Assembly (NCBI GenBank): GCA_023313575.1
Contig: JAJTTP010000001.1
Coordinates: 2,976,001-3,040,000 of the forward strand
Direction: 5' to 3'
From: Eutypella sp. D-1
Taxonomy: Eukaryota > Ascomycota > Sordariomycetes > Xylariales > Diatrypaceae
DNA: 64,000 nucleotides
Part shown: positions 59,613-64,000 of the stretch, in pieces
Numbering within the stretch: the stretch's first letter is position 1
Layout: every line of letters begins with the position of its first letter
Made by a program: the position numbers and the translations under genes
The notes under the pieces: model-generated
Told to the model about the DNA's origin: nothing
The model's database searches: none
Seen by the model: only the letters and a program-made list of their open reading frames with translations

Positions 59613-61555
59613 AACATGTAACACAACACATTGACCGGCGACGAGTCCGGTAATCCGATGGAAGCCCCAGAGAACTTTTCTAGGGCGGGTTGCTTCCCCA
59701 GGTTCCTGGTCAATGTTCCCCCAATGCATGGATGCGCCACACAACCCCCCGCCCTTCTTTACCCCTAAATCTGGTCCGGAGTCCAGGCAGCTGTTCCAAT
59801 TGGTCAAAAACTCGCCGTGTCCTGGTACCTAGGTATCATAACCCTTTTAAGGAGCCGCTCAACCGCTTTAGATTGCTACCTACATTTCTTTTTCTTCCCC
59901 TCCATTCTCCATTCTCCTCCTTTCCTTCTGCAAGGTACACCGAAACGGAGATTTCTCTCTGAACTCGTACTTTCCCAGTGCAACTTATTGGCCTACATGG
60001 TTTGCCTCCCTTTTTTCTTTCGTTATTAATGATGGCAAACCGGAGATGCTAGTAACCACAACAACGACAGAGTTTTTCTAACTCCATTTTCCTTTTTGGG
60101 TTTACTAGCGAGCATGAATCGCTCTCGGAGTGGACCTGAGCTTTTAGGCTGCGGCGAAATATCTCCCCGGTCGCCAACGGCGAAGTTCAGCCGAGGAGGC
60201 ACTTCGGACGATCTCGGATTGCCCCCTACCTTACCCACACTACCCTCATACTACTACATACAAGTGGTTATGGGGCGCTCGCCCAAGATATTTTCCAGGT
60301 CTAGCCGCACATCGGTGCCGGAAATATTTATGGACGGACCACTCACTAACCACCTGGGCAGGTGCTGGGCCTGCTGGGCATGCTCGTACCCAGGAGTTAT
60401 GCTATGTATTGGTCGGTACACGAATGCACGTGGGTGGTTTCCGAGCATGCGACTCGCATACCATGAAAAAAAAAAGAATGAAAAAAAAAGAAGCGATCGC
60501 CTCTCGCCTCCGTATTTGCATAGGCCACATAGGTATGTAGGTAGTAAGCAAGTAGGCCTCTTTTCCCGGTGAGGGTCTCGTCAGGGTCTCAAGGGTCTCT
60601 CTTCCGACAAGGACAGCCTCGTTCTACGAAGGAATTACTGCTCATCTACACGGTGTTCGCCCCGAAAATACCGTTCGCGCAATCACGTTCCAGCGACACC
60701 ATCTGAACAGCTAGCGTAGTCACTGTGTCGAATACCGAGCACGACATTTTCCAAGATAAAAATACTTATCACATGTCTCGTGTCCCTGCCTGTCCCCCAT
60801 TTAGCTGCTCACCTCTGCAAGCCAGTGGCAGTCCGAAACGTGCGTCATCAGTTGACGCACTGCAAGGCACTCGGAGCTCTGGAGCTCAACCTTGTAGATA
60901 GGTCAGACCCTTTATGCATACACATAATGCATCCGATACGACACGGCCGTCCATCGAGACAATGACACGAATGTCTTCGAGAGGAGTTGGGCTGCTCGAT
61001 TCATGACCTTGCATTCCACCCAGTCAGTAGTTGTGTAGGCGGCGCGCAGCAAGCAAGTGAAGGTGGGAAATTGTCTTGTTTAATATACGGGAGCATATTT
61101 TGTTATTGTAATGCCTTTCAGGATCTAGATTCCGCTTCGGGTTGCCTGTTCAGGTAACCAACGACTCTAACCGCGCCGATCATATGGGTAATCCCTAGCA
61201 CAGGACTGTTAAAACCCCAGATTCCAGGGGTAGTACCATTCCCTGAATGTGGAGAAATGTACTTGATGGCCTGATGGTGCAATCTACAAACTGAGTTGTA
61301 TAATTCTTTCGTACTTTTTTATACACAATGTTGCAATTAAACATCCCGAGATATCTCGTCGGCTAAAGGGGTGTTAGAAGAAAAGGAATTCAAGAGCCAC
61401 GACCCGTTCCAATAGGTTTCCGAGACCATCCACGCCATCGCGTCGTCGCCGGCGATACTTATACGAGGATTCATTAGTCGAACGGCCTACCTGCCTGGTG
61501 TAACAGATACCTGTCCTTTTCTTTCATGCGGCTGTTCCTATATAATACCGTACGC

Positions 61556-61570
61556 GGGGGGGGGGGGGGG
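61556..61570. repeat. Poly-G tract
   Basis: A run of 15 G residues in intergenic DNA. Confidence 0.95.
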
Positions 61571-63791
61571 TTTGCAAGGTTCAAGCGCGAGGACCCGGAT
61601 GGGCGCTTGGAATCAAAGACACACCCCTGGTCGTTGCGGATAACAACGCCCCAAAAGGCGAGCGAGCCCACCATAAAAAGGCGAGATTTTCTCCTGAAGC
61701 GGGCCAATGAGCCGCCGTATAAGCGCTATCGCAAGAGATGGATGGAATTGGATGATGGATCTACTTCCCACTGACCTATTTTTTTTTATTTCGCGGCCCC
61801 CCACGTTTTTTCGTAGATAGCAAAAGGTCTGGAGCGACATCACTACATAGGTAATCTGGTTAGCTAAAGCAAACCCCGGCCGTTACCCCAAGCGAGGCAA
61901 TCAAACCCTTTTCCCCAGGTCTGGCTGCCTTGTGACTGCTCTCAACCCCATACTATGCTCAAACGGGGTTCGAAGCTGTCCCACGAGAGACTCATTACTG
62001 TCCTACTAAAGTCAGCTGAAATTACATGGTATCACCTCCTAGCGCAGGCTGGGGCCGTCGGTCATTCTTGTAGCGACCCTGGTCGAGCGAACGGACGTCC
62101 AATTTCCAAGGCGCGTGTTTCGATAGCCCAGATCCTTTCAATCGCCCAGTTACTACTATATAGATAGATAATGGCGTAATGCTATCTCACAGCGCTATTC
62201 CGGATCCTTCCCCTCCGTACGCCTCCTCCACAAGCAAGAGGGAACTGACGAGATTCGACAAGATGGCGCAGACATCACGATTTTCACGTAACCAGAAGCA
62301 CGCAATCCTGGGCAGTGTGCTGGGCACTGGGCAGAGGAATGCCACTGCCATGCCCTGCCAATACTATGCCAATCAATGGACCCAGCTTTGCCAGTCAGCA
62401 GCTAGCTAGCTCTAATTTTCACATACGCACATGACGAGTGGAAGATAATGATGGTCTGTGGGGTTGCCAGTCCGAAGAAGAAGAAGTATTGATCAGAGAT
62501 TTACCCCAGGTTCTTGTCGTGGTGGTGGTCTGGGGTAGGACTGCCCGCGATATGGGCGGCCACCAACGATATCAGAACGACGCTCTTGACTAGCTCTAGA
62601 GCCCTATCTACAATGATCTTCGTCCTAGAGCTGCTATCTAGTCATCACTAGCTTGGCTGTCATCATTAAGCCGTGGTCACCCGCTCATCGCACCCCGGAT
62701 CTAGATAAGAAGACGCAGCCCGATCTAACTGTTTTCATCAGATCAGTCTCCAGTAAGCTATACGCGGCCAACTCGACCCAGCGACGTGGACGGGTAGATC
62801 ACCGGCATCCGAAAGCGTCTCTTAGATAAACAGTAGGCCTTATAGCACTCCGAAAGATCTCCCATAGTTCGGAATGGCATCGCATCTCGGCTCTTTCTTG
62901 CAACAGAAGAGCTCGTTCCCGTCCTGAATTCTAGTGCACTTCGGGATCCCACTTTTTTACAAGCGCCCACCCCCGTCCCTCCTTTTTCTCACTATGAAGT
63001 TAGCCCCTTTACTAGTTAGTATTGGCCCAGCACGAAAATAGAGCCGATACCCGTCCTTATCTCTTGTGCTGCGATCATGCCCACTGGACACCCCGCCTAC
63101 CTCGGCCCCACGTTAGCCCCATATCGTGGGTTTCGGGCAAAAGGCCTCATTGTGTGGCCTGGTTTGGAAAGGGGAGGGGGGGACGAAAGCTGGAAGCCCG
63201 TTCGTCGCCCTCTTACCGACACGAAACCTTACTCACAGTATGTAAACATGCCCTGGATTTTGTAGACAGTTTCAACACGGCAAGGCAGCATGTTACAACA
63301 TTTACGAAACCGGAAGGTTCCGCTCATGTTCACATGTTTTTCTTTCTTCGTGCCGCCAACTTGCATGAGGCCAAAGGTTCCTGTTGTGCTCTTCATATGA
63401 TTCTATCTAGTTACTATGCAGCCCTACCTCTTGTCGCGACGCCAACAGCTTAAACAGAGACAAGAAAGAAAAACAACCCTGAAGTGGCTTGTTATGTCAT
63501 AAGAAGATCTTGGCTTGGATCTACGGGGGGCATGACAGAAGAGGCAGCGCAAACTTTTTTTTCTTTCGTCGCCCGCCCGTAAAGGTCGACAAAAGCGCGC
63601 GTATAACTAGTATCGTGGTAGCGCAGCAGTAGTCGCGGGATTCCGGTGCCAACCTTCCCCACACCGCCCGCTTTTGCCCACGGCGAAATGACACATGTCG
63701 TACAGTACAAGTTACAGCATGTGGGTGCGGTAATGAGACACGATTGAAAAAAGTAATAAAACCCCCTTAAAAATGAAGAAAGGCGAAAGGC

Positions 63792-63814
63792 AAAAAAAAA
63801 AAAAAAAAAAAAAA
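63792..63814. repeat. Poly-A tract
   Basis: A run of 23 A residues. No retroelement coding sequence precedes it in the visible DNA. Confidence 0.95.
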
Positions 63815-64000
63815 CCCGAGAAGAGACCTGGTGAAAATTTGCTGAGAATTATTACTAATGGTACTACATGTAGTACGGGGGTTAGGGGGCCACCGGAATT
63901 GAAGGAGTGATTTATTGGTCTTCATTCTCTTACCACGACACAGCGTAGTAAAAGTACACGTAAGAAAATTTGCTTCCTGGTCATTTCCTTTCCGCCGGGC

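Larger units (their letters stand above)
57677..64000. other. Intergenic region, no supported gene
   Basis: No gene is supported. The first kilobase is the presumed promoter of the recombination gene. Simple repeats include GGGAAGCTT units at 58195-58232, ACCTAGGT words at 58.8 and 59.54-59.61 kb, G15 at 61556-61570 and A23 at 63792-63814. Frames such as 60096-60572 and 63022-63453 on the plus strand have no recognisable features. Confidence 0.5.

Noticed and set aside
60096..60572. 158-codon plus-strand frame
   Set aside because: It runs into A-tracts encoding Lys/Asn runs and shows no family features.
61960..61990. GGTTCGAAGCT as a possible tRNA B box
   Set aside because: No matching A box or cloverleaf arms were found at tRNA spacing.
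63022..63453. 143-codon plus-strand frame near the right edge
   Set aside because: No motif or splice support; probably chance.

Overview
The window is nuclear DNA of a filamentous ascomycete (Pezizomycotina). Sordariomycetes is the most likely class. Evidence: genes are split by short introns (53-88 nt where I could place them, and about 212 nt for the first GLO3 intron) with GTAAGT/GTATGT-type donors. The genes include a VIB-1/XprG-type NDT80 regulator and a HET-domain protein. The intergenic DNA is rich in interleaved ACCTAGGT/GGTACC words. No bacterial operon features, rRNA, tRNA or CRISPR were recognised, and no intact transposon was found.

Layout. 1-5.0 kb has no supported gene. 5.0-6.5 kb (-) is an NDT80/PhoG transcription factor of the VIB-1/XprG type, with a microsatellite-rich upstream region to about 9.8 kb. 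9.8-23.4 kb is a gene-poor stretch with only coding-like scraps, the best at 21.2-22.9 kb. 23.5-24.8 kb (-) carries a small acidic ORF and, just upstream of it, mitochondrial TIM21 (four exons). 25.7-27.6 kb (+) is the ArfGAP GLO3 (five exons), divergent from TIM21. 27.6-35.4 kb is empty. 35.4-37.4 kb (-) is a HET-domain gene broken by one in-frame TAG. 38.8 kb (+) is a 94-residue protein. 42.4-45.2 kb (+) is an RS-rich RING-between-RING (RBR) protein (four exons). 47.7-51.7 kb (+) is a large DUF676 (ROG1-like) lipase. 56.2-57.7 kb (-) is a RAD51-paralogue-type RecA ATPase (six exons). 57.7-64 kb has no supported gene.

The genes are mostly independent housekeeping functions: mitochondrial import, COPI trafficking, recombination, lipid hydrolysis and ubiquitin transfer. 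The one possible functional link is that VIB-1 in Neurospora is needed for HET-domain gene expression and heterokaryon incompatibility, and a HET gene lies about 30 kb away. I treat that as suggestive only.

I did not find a convincing new multi-gene system. The best leads are an in-frame intron that splits the catalytic-cysteine codon of the RBR ligase, the nonsense-interrupted HET gene, gene-like fragments near 22 kb, and dense palindromic-word clusters. Exon joins were made by eye from splice motifs, reading phase and remembered family patterns. No alignment or search was run.
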